In this document: positions 23,069-23,200 of the stretch, piece by piece
How positions within the stretch are numbered: position 1 is the first letter of the stretch
Layout: each line of letters opens with the position of its first letter
Assembly: GCA_002508705.1 (NCBI GenBank)
Contig: DAYL01000013.1
Coordinates: 109,966 to 133,165, forward strand
DNA: 23,200 bases
DNA from: Methanoculleus sp. UBA374
GTDB taxonomy: Archaea; Halobacteriota; Methanomicrobia; Methanomicrobiales; Methanoculleaceae
Direction of reading: 5' to 3'
Notes under the pieces: generated by a model
Databases searched by the model: none
What the model saw: only the letters and a program-made list of their open reading frames with translations
Told to the model about the DNA's origin: nothing
Translations under genes and position numbers: made by a program

Positions 23069-23200
23069 GTCCGGAGGCCCGACCCTTTGGGTCGGGCCGT
23101 CGGAGTCGTTCCTGGAGAAGCGGCGCGGAGCGCTCGCTTCGACCGGGATTGAGTCCGGGGTGAGTTCCTCCCCCTTTGGGTCTGTCCTGAGGAGTCGTTC
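23067..23200 (+). repeat. imperfect direct repeat after secY, running off the window
   Basis: Two copies, 23067-23111 and 23151-23200, share the order GAGTCCGG, then CCCTTTGGGTC, then GGAGTCGTTC, about 84-90 bases apart. The first overlaps the secY stop codon. The second ends at the window edge, so more copies may follow. Confidence 0.6.
23076..23098 (+). other. strong hairpin just after secY
   Basis: GGCCCGACCC and GGGTCGGGCC form a perfect 10-bp stem with a TTT loop, eight bases after the secY stop. No T tract follows, so it is not a classical intrinsic terminator; it may protect the 3' end or be part of the repeat. Confidence 0.55.

Noticed and set aside
1..23200. CRISPR array, insertion sequence or prophage
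   Set aside because: No regularly spaced identical repeats, transposase or phage genes were seen anywhere in the window.

Overview
The window is archaeal and comes from a hydrogenotrophic methanogen, most likely Methanomicrobiales and Methanoculleus-like. The evidence is the pair of methanopterin C1 enzymes Mer and Mtd, a Tfx-type regulator, an NrpR-type regulator, an archaeal S10/spc ribosomal cluster with L32e, L19e, S4e and the RNase P protein Rpp29, TATA-box promoters, short or absent leaders, and high-GC coding sequence. The genus is an inference from overall character, not from a database match.

Layout. Positions 1-1010 hold the 3' end of a secreted, sequon-rich von Willebrand A protein. 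On the minus strand follow a zinc-dependent aspartoacylase/succinylglutamate-desuccinylase-like enzyme (1148-2089), possibly preceded by a 13-residue leader peptide, and a tRNA-Arg(TCG) (2178-2249). A symmetrical TATA element at 2272-2278 sits at promoter distance from both the tRNA (minus) and a dUTPase gene (plus). The dUTPase overlaps an NrpR-type regulator by ATGA. Convergent to that, overlapping by 14 bp, is a 624-residue divergent CetZ/FtsZ-like tubulin (3678-5552, minus) with a changed phosphate-binding loop and a long repeat-bearing tail.

The C1 block runs mer (TTG start), a GalT/HIT-type nucleotidyltransferase, mtd (minus strand, GTG start) and a divergent tfx gene. Mtd and Mer catalyse consecutive F420-dependent steps: methenyl- to methylene- to methyl-tetrahydromethanopterin. 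The mtd/tfx gap contains nested perfect dyads lying on the mtd core promoter.

From 9613 to 10402 there is no convincing protein gene, but there is a TATA box and then about 550 bases rich in perfect hairpins, ending at the L3 start codon. This is either a very long structured leader of the ribosomal operon or an undescribed stable RNA. From 10403 to 23068 runs one tightly packed ribosomal operon: L3, L4, L23, L2, S19, L22, S3, L29, Rpp29, S17, L14, L24, S4e, L5, S14, S8, L6, L32e, L19e, L18, S5, L30, L15 and SecY. Most junctions are overlaps or gaps under 15 bases. After secY an imperfect direct repeat with a strong hairpin runs off the window edge.

The best candidates for something undescribed are the divergent tubulin with its periodic tail, the structured RNA region before L3, and the mtd/tfx control region.
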